A stretch of DNA of 64,000 nt from Casp-alpha2 sp036337015. GTDB lineage: Bacteria > Pseudomonadota > Alphaproteobacteria > Rhodospirillales > Casp-alpha2. Below are positions 1-9,568 of this stretch, one piece after another. The stretch spans positions 186,001 through 250,000 of the forward strand of contig JAYZEZ010000007.1 in the NCBI GenBank assembly GCA_036337015.1, written 5' to 3'. The translations under genes were made by a program, and so were the position numbers. Within the stretch, counting starts at the first letter, position 1, and each line of letters opens with the position of its first letter. Below the pieces are notes generated by a model. That model ran no database searches and was not told the origin of the DNA. It saw only the letters and a program-made list of their open reading frames with translations.

Positions 1-738
1 TCTGTAAATATAGCATTAGGCTTAGCTGCAGCTGGCCGTAAAGTTGGTCTCCTTGATGCGGACATTTATGGGCCATCAATGCCTCGCATGATGGGAATCA
101 CAGGACAGCCAAACTCAAGTGATGGAAAAAATCTAGATGCACTTGAGAACTTTGGTATCAAAGTAATGTCTATGGGTTTTTTAGTTGAAGAAGATACTCC
201 CATGATCTGGAGAGGTCCAATGGTTCAATCTGCTTTAGAGCAAATGTTAAGGGATGTTAACTGGGGTGAACTTGATGCTTTAATCATAGATATGCCTCCA
301 GGAACTGGGGATGCTCAACTAACCATGGCTCAAAAGGTTCCTCTTACAGGCGCTATAATTGTATCCACTCCACAAGATATAGCTCTCCTTGATGCCCGAA
401 GAGGACTAAACATGTTTAGAAAAGTTGATGTACCAGTCCTCGGGCTAATAGAAAATATGAGTTACTTTATTTGTCCTAATTGCGGAGAACGTTCAGATAT
501 ATTTAGCCATGGCGGAGCGAAATCTGAGGCTGAGCGACTAGGAATGGACTTTCTCGGTGAAATTCCTCTACATATTAGAATCCGAGAAACCTCTGATGGA
601 GGCAATCCAATTGTTGTTTCCGAACCAAATAGCGAGCAAGCTCAGGCATACTGCAGTATTGCAAATATGGTTTGGGAGGGTATTGAGCGAACACTTGGGG
701 CTCAAGCACAAGCAGCACCAAAAATCGTAGTCGAATAA
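1..738 (+). CDS. mrp: Mrp/ApbC/NBP35-type Fe-S cluster carrier ATPase (5' end outside window)
   Basis: The reading frame is open from base 1, so the gene starts to the left. The visible part begins just after where the family's P-loop would lie, with SVNIALGLAAAG and then LLDADIYGPS, typical of Mrp proteins. IDMPPGTGD is the second nucleotide-binding motif. The C-P-N-C at bases 472-483 is the conserved CxxC that holds a bridging Fe-S cluster. The family carries Fe-S clusters to apo-proteins in the cytoplasm. The gene converges on folA with only about 20 bases between their stop codons. Family assignment is secure; the N-terminal domain cannot be judged. Confidence 0.93.
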   Translation, partial: SVNIALGLAAAGRKVGLLDADIYGPSMPRMMGITGQPNSSDGKNLDALENFGIKVMSMGFLVEEDTPMIWRGPMVQSALEQMLRDVNWGELDALIIDMPPGTGDAQLTMAQKVPLTGAIIVSTPQDIALLDARRGLNMFRKVDVPVLGLIENMSYFICPNCGERSDIFSHGGAKSEAERLGMDFLGEIPLHIRIRETSDGGNPIVVSEPNSEQAQAYCSIANMVWEGIERTLGAQAQAAPKIVVE

Positions 739-758
739 TTTAAAATAATTTTTAAAAT

Positions 759-1277
759 TTATTTTTTTCGATCTAGTACAATAAAACTGTATGCTGGACC
801 TTTGATGCTTTCAGGCTCGCGGTCTTGTCTATCTATTTCCATCCATTCGCTCCAATTAATTTTGGGGAAATGTGCATCGCCTATTGGCTCAGCTTGAATT
901 TCTGTAAGATATATACGATCTACCCTACCCAAGGCTTGGGTATAAATCTCAGCCCCTCCTATTACAAATATCTCTTGAACTAAGTTGTCTTGGCCCCACA
1001 ACTCTTCAAAAGCAATAGCCTGCTTCAAAGCTTCGTCAAAGTCGTATGCTTTCTCAATATCATTTGCTAAAAACTTTTTATTCCTTGTAACTACAATATT
1101 AGTACGTCCTACTAGGGCGCCTCCAATTGATTCAAAAGTTTTTCGCCCCATGATGATAGGGTGACCCATTGTTACCGTCTTAAAAAGTCTCAAGTCTTCA
1201 GAAATGTTCCACGGCAAACCTCCATTAATGCCAATGGTACGGTTTTTAGCCATAGCAACAATTAGTGAAATTCGCAT
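759..1277 (-). CDS. folA: Dihydrofolate reductase
   Basis: This 172-residue protein reduces dihydrofolate to tetrahydrofolate with NADPH. Visible family marks are the N-terminal SLIVAMAKNRTIG, LPWN followed by SEDLRLFK (the acidic substrate-binding residue), GHPIIMGRKTFESIG and the NADPH-side motif FVIGGAEIY. A TTG three codons... one codon earlier (1280) is also in frame, but the ATG at 1277 matches the family start and has an AAGG upstream. It follows thyA by 18 bases on the same strand, the common thyA-folA pairing: ThyA makes the dihydrofolate that FolA regenerates. Confidence 0.96.
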   Translation of the reverse strand: MRISLIVAMAKNRTIGINGGLPWNISEDLRLFKTVTMGHPIIMGRKTFESIGGALVGRTNIVVTRNKKFLANDIEKAYDFDEALKQAIAFEELWGQDNLVQEIFVIGGAEIYTQALGRVDRIYLTEIQAEPIGDAHFPKINWSEWMEIDRQDREPESIKGPAYSFIVLDRKK

Positions 1278-1295
1278 CAAAATTAACCTTCTAAC

Positions 1296-2090
1296 TCAAA
1301 CCGCTATTGGAGCAGAAATATGTTGATGGGCTTCATAATCTTCTAAGAAAAAATCGTTGTAATTAAATGCAAAAATATCAGAGATATCTGGATTAAGCCG
1401 CATAACTGGTAACTTCAATGGCCTGCGTTTCAATTGAAGGTCACATTGCTCAAAGTGATTAGAATAAATATGTGCGTCACCCAAAGTGTGTACGAAATCT
1501 CCCAACCTCAAGCCGGTTACCTGAGCTACCATTTGTGTTAAAAGGGCATATGAAGCAATATTAAAAGGTACGCCTAGAAAGACGTCCGCGCTCCTTTGGT
1601 AGAGTTGACACGACAATTCTCCTTCAATTACATAGAATTGAAATAAACAATGACAAGGCGGCAAAGCCATTTCCTCAATATTTGCCACGTTCCAAGCGCT
1701 TACAATATGTCGACGTGAGTTAGGATTACTTTTAAGGGCTTCAATTACGTTCGCGATTTGGTCAACACAACCACCTCCTGGAGTTGGCCAGGAACGCCAC
1801 TGATAACCATAAACAGGCCCTAGCTCTCCCTCATCGTTAGCCCATTCATTCCATATATTTACCCCCAAATCTTTTAACGTTTTAACGTTCGTATCACCAG
1901 ATAAGAACCACAATAACTCATGAATTATTGATTTAAGATGTAATTTTTTTGTAGTGAGTAAGGGAAATCCCGCTTTTAAATTAAAACGCATTTGATATCC
2001 AAATATACTCTGAGTACCAATTCCGGTTCGATCTTCTTTGAAGATTCCGTTTGTACGAATGTGACTGAGGAGGTCAAGATATTGTTGCAT
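1296..2090 (-). CDS. thyA: Thymidylate synthase
   Basis: The protein has 264 residues, the same length as the E. coli enzyme, and makes dTMP from dUMP using 5,10-methylene-THF. The nucleophile is Cys146 in PPCHC, and the folate/dUMP residues fall in RTGIGT, LLWFLSGDTN, SRRHIV and QRSADVFLGVPFN. The C-terminus ends APIAV, as in family members whose tail closes over the active site. The ATG at 2090 gives the standard N-terminus. It is probably the first gene of a two-gene operon with folA, transcribed away from the tmRNA gene. Confidence 0.97.
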   Translation of the reverse strand: MQQYLDLLSHIRTNGIFKEDRTGIGTQSIFGYQMRFNLKAGFPLLTTKKLHLKSIIHELLWFLSGDTNVKTLKDLGVNIWNEWANDEGELGPVYGYQWRSWPTPGGGCVDQIANVIEALKSNPNSRRHIVSAWNVANIEEMALPPCHCLFQFYVIEGELSCQLYQRSADVFLGVPFNIASYALLTQMVAQVTGLRLGDFVHTLGDAHIYSNHFEQCDLQLKRRPLKLPVMRLNPDISDIFAFNYNDFFLEDYEAHQHISAPIAV

Positions 2091-2221
2091 GAAATACTCT
2101 TTAAGCCATTAATATTTTTAGTTTATAGAATCACTAGTTTTACCCCACTCCGACCTTCACGCCAAGTTTCACAATGAATCAGAATTTCTATACACTTGCT
2201 ATATCCCTCTTTTCAAAACTA

Positions 2222-2575
2222 TAATAAAGTTGCTGGCTTGCCAGATATGGCGATAAACGCCTGACGGAATAAGCGTTGCGGACCCGGGGGCGGTACCCGG
2301 CGCCTCCACCAATTCTTTCTTAATGACGACTGCTGTCAAGTTAGGTGAGAAAGAAATCGCGGGGGCGAAATAGGATCGACGTGCGTAATAAAGGTCAGGT
2401 TTTTGCTCGGTGAGGAACCACCGTTATCGGTCCAAAAGCAATAGTTGCTAATGATAACTATGCTCCGGCTCGTCTCGCCGCTTAATGCGGTCGGATGATC
2501 CGAACACTTTAAGTCCTTGAACCTTAGCAGTTTGGGGCGGGGTTCGGGAGGCGCCTGGCAACAGAAGCCTCCCAC
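2222..2575 (+). ncRNA. ssrA: Two-piece (circularly permuted) tmRNA, alphaproteobacterial type
   Basis: The acceptor piece comes first. It ends with a T-arm (stem CCGGG 2284-2288 and CCCGG 2296-2300, seven-base loop), then CGCCTCC and ACCA, with the CCA end at 2311. An intervening segment of about 49 bases, whose ends can pair (TTCTTTCT with AGAAAGAA), is presumably removed. The coding piece starts at 2361 with GGGGGCG, which pairs with CGCCTCC over seven positions including one G-U, rebuilding the acceptor stem. The tag reading frame lies at 2447-2485. A seven-base stem (GGGAGGC 2546-2552 with GCCTCCC 2567-2573) closes the 3' end. Outer boundaries are approximate. The RNA rescues stalled ribosomes and tags the nascent chain for proteolysis. 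Confidence 0.93.
2447..2485 (+). other. ssrA: tmRNA proteolysis-tag reading frame
   Basis: Twelve codons from the resume codon GCT to TAA encode ANDNYAPARLAA. With the alanine carried by the tmRNA itself the full tag would be AANDNYAPARLAA. The ANDNYA start and the hydrophobic LAA end fit alphaproteobacterial ssrA tags read by ClpXP and SspB. Confidence 0.9.
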
Positions 2576-2649
2576 TTAATTTTCAAGAAGATTGCAAAAA
2601 TACTGCTTTTAAACTTTAAAGCTAGGCTGCAAAGAGCTAGAGATAAGTC

Positions 2650-3156
2650 ATGGAGACTGACCCGCTAACATATGACGCTTGGATTGAAGAGGCATTACGC
2701 AGTGTAATTCGTCGATCGCTAACTTATGCTTCTGAAAATGGATTGCCAGGCGATCATCATTTTTATCTAACCTTTCGCACTGACAATGAAGAAAAAGGCG
2801 TAGAAATATCATCATCTTTAAGGGCTAAGCATCCAAAAGAGATGACTATCGTAATTCAACATCAATTTGATGAAATGATTGTCAATGAAGATGCCGTTTG
2901 GATAACACTTCAATTCAACGGAAAACCAGAAAGACTGAGGATTCCTTTTAGTGCCCTGATTTCCTTTGCCGACCCATCAGTAAATTTTGGACTGCAATTA
3001 AGCATTGCAAACGAAGGAGAAGATGAAGGGGAAAAGTCATTAGAAAAACAAGAAAAAATCACAAAGATTGACGATAAATTAGAAAATGATAATAGAGATA
3101 CAAAGTCCTTAGGGAAAGTTATAGCCTTAGATGCTTTTCGCAAAAATGACCAATAG
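2650..3156 (+). CDS. sspB: ClpXP adaptor SspB, alphaproteobacterial type
   Basis: The protein has 168 residues. The folded domain (about residues 1-120) carries SLTYASENGLPGDHHFYLTF, MTIVIQHQF, FNGKPERLRIPFSAL and FADPSVNFGLQ, the recognisable pattern of alphaproteobacterial SspB. This is followed by a charged, low-complexity linker and a C-terminal VIALDAFRKNDQ, where SspB proteins carry a short ClpX-docking peptide. SspB hands ssrA-tagged proteins to ClpXP. The gene sits about 75 bases after the tmRNA gene on the same strand, so the tag and its reader are neighbours. The start is ATG at 2650. Confidence 0.93.
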   Translation: METDPLTYDAWIEEALRSVIRRSLTYASENGLPGDHHFYLTFRTDNEEKGVEISSSLRAKHPKEMTIVIQHQFDEMIVNEDAVWITLQFNGKPERLRIPFSALISFADPSVNFGLQLSIANEGEDEGEKSLEKQEKITKIDDKLENDNRDTKSLGKVIALDAFRKNDQ

Positions 3157-3171
3157 TTTATATAATAAAAT

Positions 3172-4791
3172 ATGAGTGAATTTACCCACCACGAAATGTT
3201 TTCATTAAGTGAGGCAAAAACTCCTTGGCGAAAACTAACTGAAGAATACGTTAAGACCGTAAATTTCGAGGATCAAACCCTTCTGAAAGTTGAGCCTCAA
3301 GCACTTACTCTTCTTGCAGAGGAAGCTTTTAAAGATATTTCTCACTTGCTAAGACCAGAGCATCTAGCCCAACTAGCCAAAATCCTTGATGATCCTGAGG
3401 CCTCTGAAAATGACCGTTTTGTAGCACTGGACTTATTAAAAAACGCCAACATTTCAGCCGGTGGAATTTTGCCTATGTGTCAAGATACAGGCACTGCTAT
3501 CATTTTAGGAAAAAAAGGTGCAAACGTATGGACTGATGGTCATGACGAATCTGCCCTTTCAAATGGAATTTTCCAGACTTTCACCAAAAGAAATTTACGC
3601 TATAGCCAGGTAGCGCCATTAGACCTATTCAATGAAACTAATACAGGCAATAATTTGCCAGCACAGATCGAAATTTATGCTGAAGATGGCGATACCTATA
3701 ATTTTTTATTTATAGCTAAAGGCGGAGGGTCTGCTAATAAAACTTTTTTATTCCAAGAGACTAAGGCTTTGCTCAACCCAAAAAGCCTAACCAAATTCTT
3801 AGATGAAAAAATTAGAACACTGGGAACTGCAGCTTGCCCTCCATACCACTTAGCAATTGTAATAGGCGGGACTTCAGCGGAATTAACGTTAAAAACAGTT
3901 AAGCTTGCTAGTTGCAAGTACCTCGATACCCTACCAACGAAAGGCAACAAGTTTGGTCAAGCTTTTCGCGACTTAGATTGGGAGAATAAGATTCATCAAC
4001 TAACCCAGTCACTCGGTATCGGCGCTCAATTTGGTGGAAAATATTTTTGTCATGACGTTCGTGTGATCCGCTTACCTAGACATGGCGCAAGTTGCCCAGT
4101 TGGTATCGGAGTCTCCTGTTCTGCAGACCGGCAAGTATTAGGTAAAATCACCACAGAAGGTGTTTTTATAGAACAACTAGAGACTGACCCATCACAATAT
4201 CTTCCAGATGTTACAGATCAACATCTAAATAGTGATGTTTATTCTATCGACCTCAATAAACCTATGGCTGAAATCTTAAAAGAGTTATCTAAATATCCAG
4301 TAAGAACCAGGCTAAGTCTTTCTGGATCCCTTATAGTTGCAAGAGATATTGCACATGCTAAACTTAAGGAACGGCTAGATAATGGTGGGAATTTACCAGA
4401 TTATTTTAAAAATTTTGGCATTTATTACGCGGGACCTGCTAAGACACCACATGGTATGGCATCAGGATCCTTTGGCCCAACCACAGCTGGGCGAATGGAT
4501 TCATATGTGGATCAATTTCAAGCCGCGGGTGGATCAAAGATTATGCTTGCCAAGGGAAATCGGTCAAAAGAAGTAACAAACGCTTGCAAAAAATATGGTG
4601 GCTTTTATCTCGGTTCTGTAGGTGGCCCAGCAGCACGTTTGGCGCAAGACTGTATCACTAGTATTAAGTTGGTTGAATACGAAGAATTAGGAATGGAGGC
4701 AATTTGGCAAATAGAAGTTAAGGATTTCCCAGCATTTATTATTGTCGACAACAAAGGCAATGATTTTTTTTCCGAATTTACTGTCCCATAA
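3172..4791 (+). CDS. fumA: Class I (iron-sulfur) fumarate hydratase
   Basis: This 539-residue protein interconverts fumarate and malate in the TCA cycle. It is the single-chain, oxygen-sensitive [4Fe-4S] type, in which the TtdA-like and TtdB-like parts are fused. MCQDTGTAI supplies the first cluster cysteine, and GGTSAE and CPVGIGVSC belong to the N-terminal domain. YYAGPAKTPHGMASGSFGPTTAGRMD marks the C-terminal domain (quoted here as YYAGPAKTP and SFGPTTAGRMD). It begins 15 bases after sspB. Class I fumarases also act on mesaconate or tartrate in some lineages, so substrate range is inferred from the family. Confidence 0.93.
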   Translation: MSEFTHHEMFSLSEAKTPWRKLTEEYVKTVNFEDQTLLKVEPQALTLLAEEAFKDISHLLRPEHLAQLAKILDDPEASENDRFVALDLLKNANISAGGILPMCQDTGTAIILGKKGANVWTDGHDESALSNGIFQTFTKRNLRYSQVAPLDLFNETNTGNNLPAQIEIYAEDGDTYNFLFIAKGGGSANKTFLFQETKALLNPKSLTKFLDEKIRTLGTAACPPYHLAIVIGGTSAELTLKTVKLASCKYLDTLPTKGNKFGQAFRDLDWENKIHQLTQSLGIGAQFGGKYFCHDVRVIRLPRHGASCPVGIGVSCSADRQVLGKITTEGVFIEQLETDPSQYLPDVTDQHLNSDVYSIDLNKPMAEILKELSKYPVRTRLSLSGSLIVARDIAHAKLKERLDNGGNLPDYFKNFGIYYAGPAKTPHGMASGSFGPTTAGRMDSYVDQFQAAGGSKIMLAKGNRSKEVTNACKKYGGFYLGSVGGPAARLAQDCITSIKLVEYEELGMEAIWQIEVKDFPAFIIVDNKGNDFFSEFTVP

Positions 4792-4806
4792 AACTTTGGA
4801 TAAAAA

Positions 4807-5427
4807 TTGCCACTCCAACACCTCATAAATGGGCCTGAGAATGCGTCAATTTGTCTAGCACTTGCTCATGGTGCAGGAGCACCTATGGATTCAAATTTTA
4901 TGAATAAATTTGCTGAAAACATAGGTGCAGAAGGATTTCGTGTTTTGCGCTTTGAATTCCCTTATATGATAGAGCGAAGAAAGACGGGCAAAAAAAAACC
5001 ACCTGACCGCACCCCAGTCCTCCTCAACGCTTGGCATGAGATTATTGATATGGTGGGATCACAAAACCTTGTTATAGGAGGAAAGTCTATGGGTGGTCGC
5101 ATAGCATCAATGGTGGCTGATGAAGTCAAGGTTCGAGGCTTAATTTGCTTAGGTTATCCCTTTCATGGGCCAGGAAAAGCACTTAACAAAAGCCGAATAG
5201 AACACCTTTTACACCTAAAAACACCATCTCTATTCTGTCAAGGGACCCGTGATAATCTGGGTAATATAAGCGAGGTAAATGATTACACCTTATCTAAAGC
5301 TATTACTTTTCATTGGCTTAAAGATGGTGATCATAGTTTTAAACCAAGAAAAACTTCAGGGATCTCAGAATCTGAGAACTGGGATAGTGCTATCAAAGTA
5401 ATCATTAAATTTCTTAAAACCGTATAA
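4807..5427 (+). CDS. Small alpha/beta-hydrolase of the TEX30/KANSL3-like family
   Basis: This 206-residue protein has the short hydrolase fold: LALAHGAGAPMDSNFM at the oxyanion region, the nucleophile elbow GGKSMGG (Ser near residue 97), an acidic residue in GTRDN and a late His in DGDHSF. No signal peptide is visible, so it should be cytoplasmic. No substrate is known for this family. The start is TTG at 4807, 15 bases after the fumarase stop; there is no upstream ATG in frame, and the N-terminus fits the family. Likely co-transcribed with fumA. Confidence 0.8.
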   Translation: MPLQHLINGPENASICLALAHGAGAPMDSNFMNKFAENIGAEGFRVLRFEFPYMIERRKTGKKKPPDRTPVLLNAWHEIIDMVGSQNLVIGGKSMGGRIASMVADEVKVRGLICLGYPFHGPGKALNKSRIEHLLHLKTPSLFCQGTRDNLGNISEVNDYTLSKAITFHWLKDGDHSFKPRKTSGISESENWDSAIKVIIKFLKTV

Positions 5428-5445
5428 CGAGTGAGACAAAGGAAA

Positions 5446-5700
5446 ATGTCTGTAAAGACCCCAAAATTAGGTGGTAGCAAAATTCAAAAAAGGTCAGTTA
5501 AGATTGCAGGCCATTATACTTCTGTATCAATAGAAGGCGTTTTTTGGGACGCTCTCAAAGAGATAGCAAATTCACGCACATCATCGATCAATAGCTTAAT
5601 CGAACAAATTGATAGCAACAGATCCAAAAATAGCGGAAACAACACCAGCAATTTATCCAGCGCAATCAGAGTGTTTATTTTAAATAATAAAATTCTTTAA
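5446..5700 (+). CDS. Ribbon-helix-helix domain protein
   Basis: An 84-residue protein with the RHH_4-type pattern: VKIAGHYTSVSIEGVFWDALKEIA, a helix over SSINSLIEQID, and SSAIRVFIL at the end (motifs quoted in part). Such proteins are usually small DNA-binding dimers. The ATG at 5446 has AAAGG a few bases upstream and is preferred to the GTG at 5431. Its stop codon shares bases with the stop of the converging AsmA-like gene (TTAA at 5697-5700). The target is unknown. Confidence 0.75.
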   Translation: MSVKTPKLGGSKIQKRSVKIAGHYTSVSIEGVFWDALKEIANSRTSSINSLIEQIDSNRSKNSGNNTSNLSSAIRVFILNNKIL

Positions 5701-8700
5701 CGCCGCCTGAAAATTTCTTTTAAAACATCCACTGGATCTATCTTATTTTTCGGTTGTTGCGTTGGCGCTGATGGCTGAGCATTTTCACTAGGAACTGTTT
5801 CGTGTCGATTTATTTTACCTCCTAAAATACCCTGCAGTACACCACCAACACCCTTAGGTAGTTTATTTAATAATTTTTCTGCGCCTGGCAAGCGCAATGC
5901 CAAGCCCGTTATTTTGGAGGTATCCAGCTTGATATTGGGAGAGTCTAAATTACCGTAGACTGCAAATGGCAACTCTTGTGAGATTTTTTTTCGATTGCCA
6001 CGTGAAGCTATAACTTTCAAGAGATTCTGACCAAGTTTAACATTTCCCTTAATATCAATACCCCAAAGTGGTAAATTAATCACTCCTTCTGCTTTGCCTT
6101 CGCCTAGACCTGAAATAATACGGATATTTTTTGAAGTTGCTATACCCTTGCGGATAGAGAATACGCTAGAAAAATTCACTGAATTATCGTTTGTTTTACC
6201 GACGCCTAATATTCCTGAGACTTGATTTAAAGCTGATACCAATCCTAGAGCACCCGCTAATATATTTTTAGAACGACCATTTTGTACGTTTAGATTTCTG
6301 AATTGAAACGCCCCTTCACCGCCAAGACTACCTATCAAGGTCTCAACACTACCTCCAACAGACTGCAAATTAAAATCGAGGCCCATCTTTCCTGTCGAAA
6401 TTGGAGCCCCTTTGAGAGCACTAGTTGCAAGTGCAACATCCATATCTTCTAGAGATAACGAGGCCTCCACATGTGGACGAGAAATTGTAGTTGCACTTGC
6501 CTTAGCTTTCAAAGCCCCCCCAAAAATCATGCCCGTTATTCTTTCCGCTCGAAGGATTCCTTTTTCCAAACTAAATAATATGTCTGCTTTTTGAAGATTG
6601 TAACGTTTGAAACCTATAGCTGATGATTTTAATGACACTTGTGCGTCTACCCCATCCAATCCTGAAAGATCAATTGGATCAGTTGACCAATTTGAAAACC
6701 GTTTACGTGTGGAGACTTGCCTGATTTGCAATCCTGGCCAAAACGATACTTTCCTATTACTAGGAAGAAATGGGTCAACTACGATTTTATTACTTATTAA
6801 ACTTGCTTTAAATTTTGGACGCACCCTGTCAAGGTAAAGATCCAAGCCCCCTCGTAGCTCAGTGCTATCAACCTTCGCAGTTAACGCCTTTAGGGTAAAA
6901 GCTTTTAAATTCCCAACCAACTGACCATTAATATCCAAACTTCCAACTTTTCCAGCTGGTCTATAGCCACCAAATTTCCGAAACAATTGTGCAGCATTTG
7001 GATGTTTGATACCTAAAGAAAAATCTAATAGTTTATCTTTAGTCAATGTGTTTATCTTACCATTAAGAGAAACACTCCCACCCATAGCATTAACATCAAC
7101 CACCAACGTTGGAGCTAGGAGGTTACCATTGATTTTACAATCCACATTAACGTTCCCAAGTTGTCTTGCGCTAATAGCTTTAATACCAAATATTTTTAAC
7201 AACTTGGACGTTTCTTTCGCATTAATCTGAACTGCAAAGTCCTTCATTGAAGGTGGCAAGGCAAGCCCATCAATCTGTCCGGAAGCTTTAACTTGGGCAC
7301 CAGAACCTGAAAAATTTAATCCTACGATTGGGGCTAAAATTGAGCCATCAATTTGCCCATGAGCCTTAATAGAACCTAGACCTTTAAGTGCCTGAACAGA
7401 ACTAAGTCCAACATATTTAAGCAGACCATTGGCGTCCTTAGTTTCAGCAGCAATGCTAAAAGCGGTAGCCTTAGGTATGCCTCCAAAATTACTAATTTTC
7501 CCTTTTGCAGATAACTTTGAATTGATCAATTGATCAGCACTGAGACGACGAATATCTAGACTGCCATTATATAGAGTTCCATCGAAAATAGCATTTCTAA
7601 TTGACTTTTTATTTAACATTAGAGACTTAATCTTAATCTTAAAATTTGCATCCAAATCATTTAGAAAATTTAGTGTGGCAAACGGATTGTTTTTCTTCAA
7701 AATTTCGGGAGAAGTTTTTTTTCTTTCTTTAGCCCCCCCTAAACCAGAAACAATGTTTTTTTTCTCAATTTTTTTATGTTGATTTGGCAAATATGCATCT
7801 AGATTGAATTTATTGACCGTAATGTTTGCACCAAAAGAAGGACGTTTTCGCAAAGCAACAGTGACACCGCCTGAAAGTTTTGAGGAATCAAATCGCAGTT
7901 TAATATTTGCCATTTTTAATTGATCAGGTGATACAAATACTCTGGCTGCCAAAGTCAATTTTCGAAGGCGGTCCTTGCCAACACTTTCAAGATCGTGACC
8001 CAACCAATCTAATACACTACGCAAATCATTAACGGTACTTTCCAGTTCACCCTCGAACTGTGGCTCACCATCTTTTGCTGTCACAAAACCAAATAGAGCC
8101 ATGTCAGATCCACCTGGAAATTGTGCTGAGGCTTGAGATAAGGTAATTTCACCATTTGACAACTCAGCGTTAACAAGCCCATTTCGAATTACTCTATCCC
8201 GAAGTGTCATTGCATCTGCTGTCAGCTTCAAAGAGGCTTGTAAAAACGTAGGAATAAAAAAATGTTTTCTTTTTCTAAGTTTTCTTGCTGTCTCTTTTCC
8301 GAGAACCACGGGGTTTGTGTTACCAGCACCAGACACTCCTCGAGAAACTGAAGGAGGCTCAATTGCTTCGTTATTTAACCATTTATCTAAATTAACATGT
8401 TTAGTTTCAAGACGAGCTACAACATTGGGTGTTTTCCCAAACTTAATATTTATATCCCCTCTTACTTTTGTTTTACCAAAACGAAGTTCAAGGTCCTTTA
8501 CATCTGCACCATCAACCCGAGCTGTAATATTTGCATCAAAATTGAATGACTCTTTTAAAGGTTTGGGAAATTCTTTGACATTTACAGCCTTCATAAAGGC
8601 TCCTAAAGAAACGGCTTCACCCTTTATACTACCTTTTATACGAGGTGAGTTTCCAAGGCCTACCAAAGTTCCACTCAAGAAAATATTTAAATTTCCGGAA

Positions 8701-9443
8701 TCAGTTCCGGTTCTAAAGGCAAAAGCTAATGTACGTCCATGAATAATTTCTCCAAAATTTAGGTCAAAAGTTATGGGCAACCCTCTAGCAATTAGTTTCC
8801 CAGAACCATCAAATGGTCCATTCATAGAAGCAGCAGAGAACTCTCCGCTAACAGATTCAAATTTCTCAACAGTACCTTTTATGGAATTTCTATAGATAAC
8901 AGTTCCATTTTCAATACCAAAACTATCCAATGCAATCGGAACAAACACATCGGATTGTAACTTTGACTTAATATTAAGATTTTGCTTTTTCCCTGAACTA
9001 ATAATTTGAGGTTGCGATATATTTTCTAATTTTTTATCACTTGGAAACGCTCCAGTTTTAAAAATCCAGTTGTATTGACCGTCAGGAAGGGTTTCTAGTT
9101 CGATAATAGGATCAACTAACTTAACCCTTTCGACTTTTACAACTCCCCCAAAAAGCGGAACAAGAGCTAATCGGACTTCTAAAGACTTTAATTGAATTAA
9201 GTTTTTCGCAACAGCGCCTTTAATATTGGCAAGTGAAACATCGTTAACGATAAGTGCCGGAGCTGGCAAAATCGTGATGGAAATATCTCCATGTATGTTT
9301 ACATCGCGACCAGTTGCATCTCTAAACTGATCTTGAATTTTTTCCTTGTATTGATTCCAATCAACTAGTCCCGGAGCTATCAAAAGTCCCGTGGAAACCA
9401 AAAAAATAAATCCAAGTGCCCAAAAAAGTTTTTTCACATTCAC
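5697..9443 (-). CDS. Large AsmA-family envelope protein
   Basis: A 1248-residue protein with one N-terminal membrane segment (LFWALGFIFLVSTGLLIAPG) and a long periplasmic part of repeating beta-rich units. LVDWNQYKEKIQDQFRDATG is the classic AsmA N-terminal signature, and the C-terminal third has the AsmA_2 pattern with LKANI- and GEGAF-like strands. AsmA/TamB-like proteins are thought to bridge inner and outer membranes in phospholipid transport. The tail is proline-rich and ends DVLKEIFRRR. The start at 9443 is GTG. A second GTG at 9437 has GAGG at better spacing and may be the real start. Confidence 0.88.
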   Translation of the reverse strand: MNVKKLFWALGFIFLVSTGLLIAPGLVDWNQYKEKIQDQFRDATGRDVNIHGDISITILPAPALIVNDVSLANIKGAVAKNLIQLKSLEVRLALVPLFGGVVKVERVKLVDPIIELETLPDGQYNWIFKTGAFPSDKKLENISQPQIISSGKKQNLNIKSKLQSDVFVPIALDSFGIENGTVIYRNSIKGTVEKFESVSGEFSAASMNGPFDGSGKLIARGLPITFDLNFGEIIHGRTLAFAFRTGTDSGNLNIFLSGTLVGLGNSPRIKGSIKGEAVSLGAFMKAVNVKEFPKPLKESFNFDANITARVDGADVKDLELRFGKTKVRGDINIKFGKTPNVVARLETKHVNLDKWLNNEAIEPPSVSRGVSGAGNTNPVVLGKETARKLRKRKHFFIPTFLQASLKLTADAMTLRDRVIRNGLVNAELSNGEITLSQASAQFPGGSDMALFGFVTAKDGEPQFEGELESTVNDLRSVLDWLGHDLESVGKDRLRKLTLAARVFVSPDQLKMANIKLRFDSSKLSGGVTVALRKRPSFGANITVNKFNLDAYLPNQHKKIEKKNIVSGLGGAKERKKTSPEILKKNNPFATLNFLNDLDANFKIKIKSLMLNKKSIRNAIFDGTLYNGSLDIRRLSADQLINSKLSAKGKISNFGGIPKATAFSIAAETKDANGLLKYVGLSSVQALKGLGSIKAHGQIDGSILAPIVGLNFSGSGAQVKASGQIDGLALPPSMKDFAVQINAKETSKLLKIFGIKAISARQLGNVNVDCKINGNLLAPTLVVDVNAMGGSVSLNGKINTLTKDKLLDFSLGIKHPNAAQLFRKFGGYRPAGKVGSLDINGQLVGNLKAFTLKALTAKVDSTELRGGLDLYLDRVRPKFKASLISNKIVVDPFLPSNRKVSFWPGLQIRQVSTRKRFSNWSTDPIDLSGLDGVDAQVSLKSSAIGFKRYNLQKADILFSLEKGILRAERITGMIFGGALKAKASATTISRPHVEASLSLEDMDVALATSALKGAPISTGKMGLDFNLQSVGGSVETLIGSLGGEGAFQFRNLNVQNGRSKNILAGALGLVSALNQVSGILGVGKTNDNSVNFSSVFSIRKGIATSKNIRIISGLGEGKAEGVINLPLWGIDIKGNVKLGQNLLKVIASRGNRKKISQELPFAVYGNLDSPNIKLDTSKITGLALRLPGAEKLLNKLPKGVGGVLQGILGGKINRHETVPSENAQPSAPTQQPKNKIDPVDVLKEIFRRR

Positions 9444-9568
9444 CTCGCTTGCCAGCGGATAGTCTGTTCCCGTTATCGATAGAGTTTAGTATTGGCATGC
9501 CACTAGAGCAAATGACTTAGCTTTATTTGAATAAATATTACAAGGCTGATTCTAATAAATCACTACAA

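Noticed and set aside
2336..2575. Minus-strand open frame of 79 codons
   Set aside because: It lies across the coding piece of the tmRNA gene, whose acceptor stem, T-arm and tag explain the sequence.
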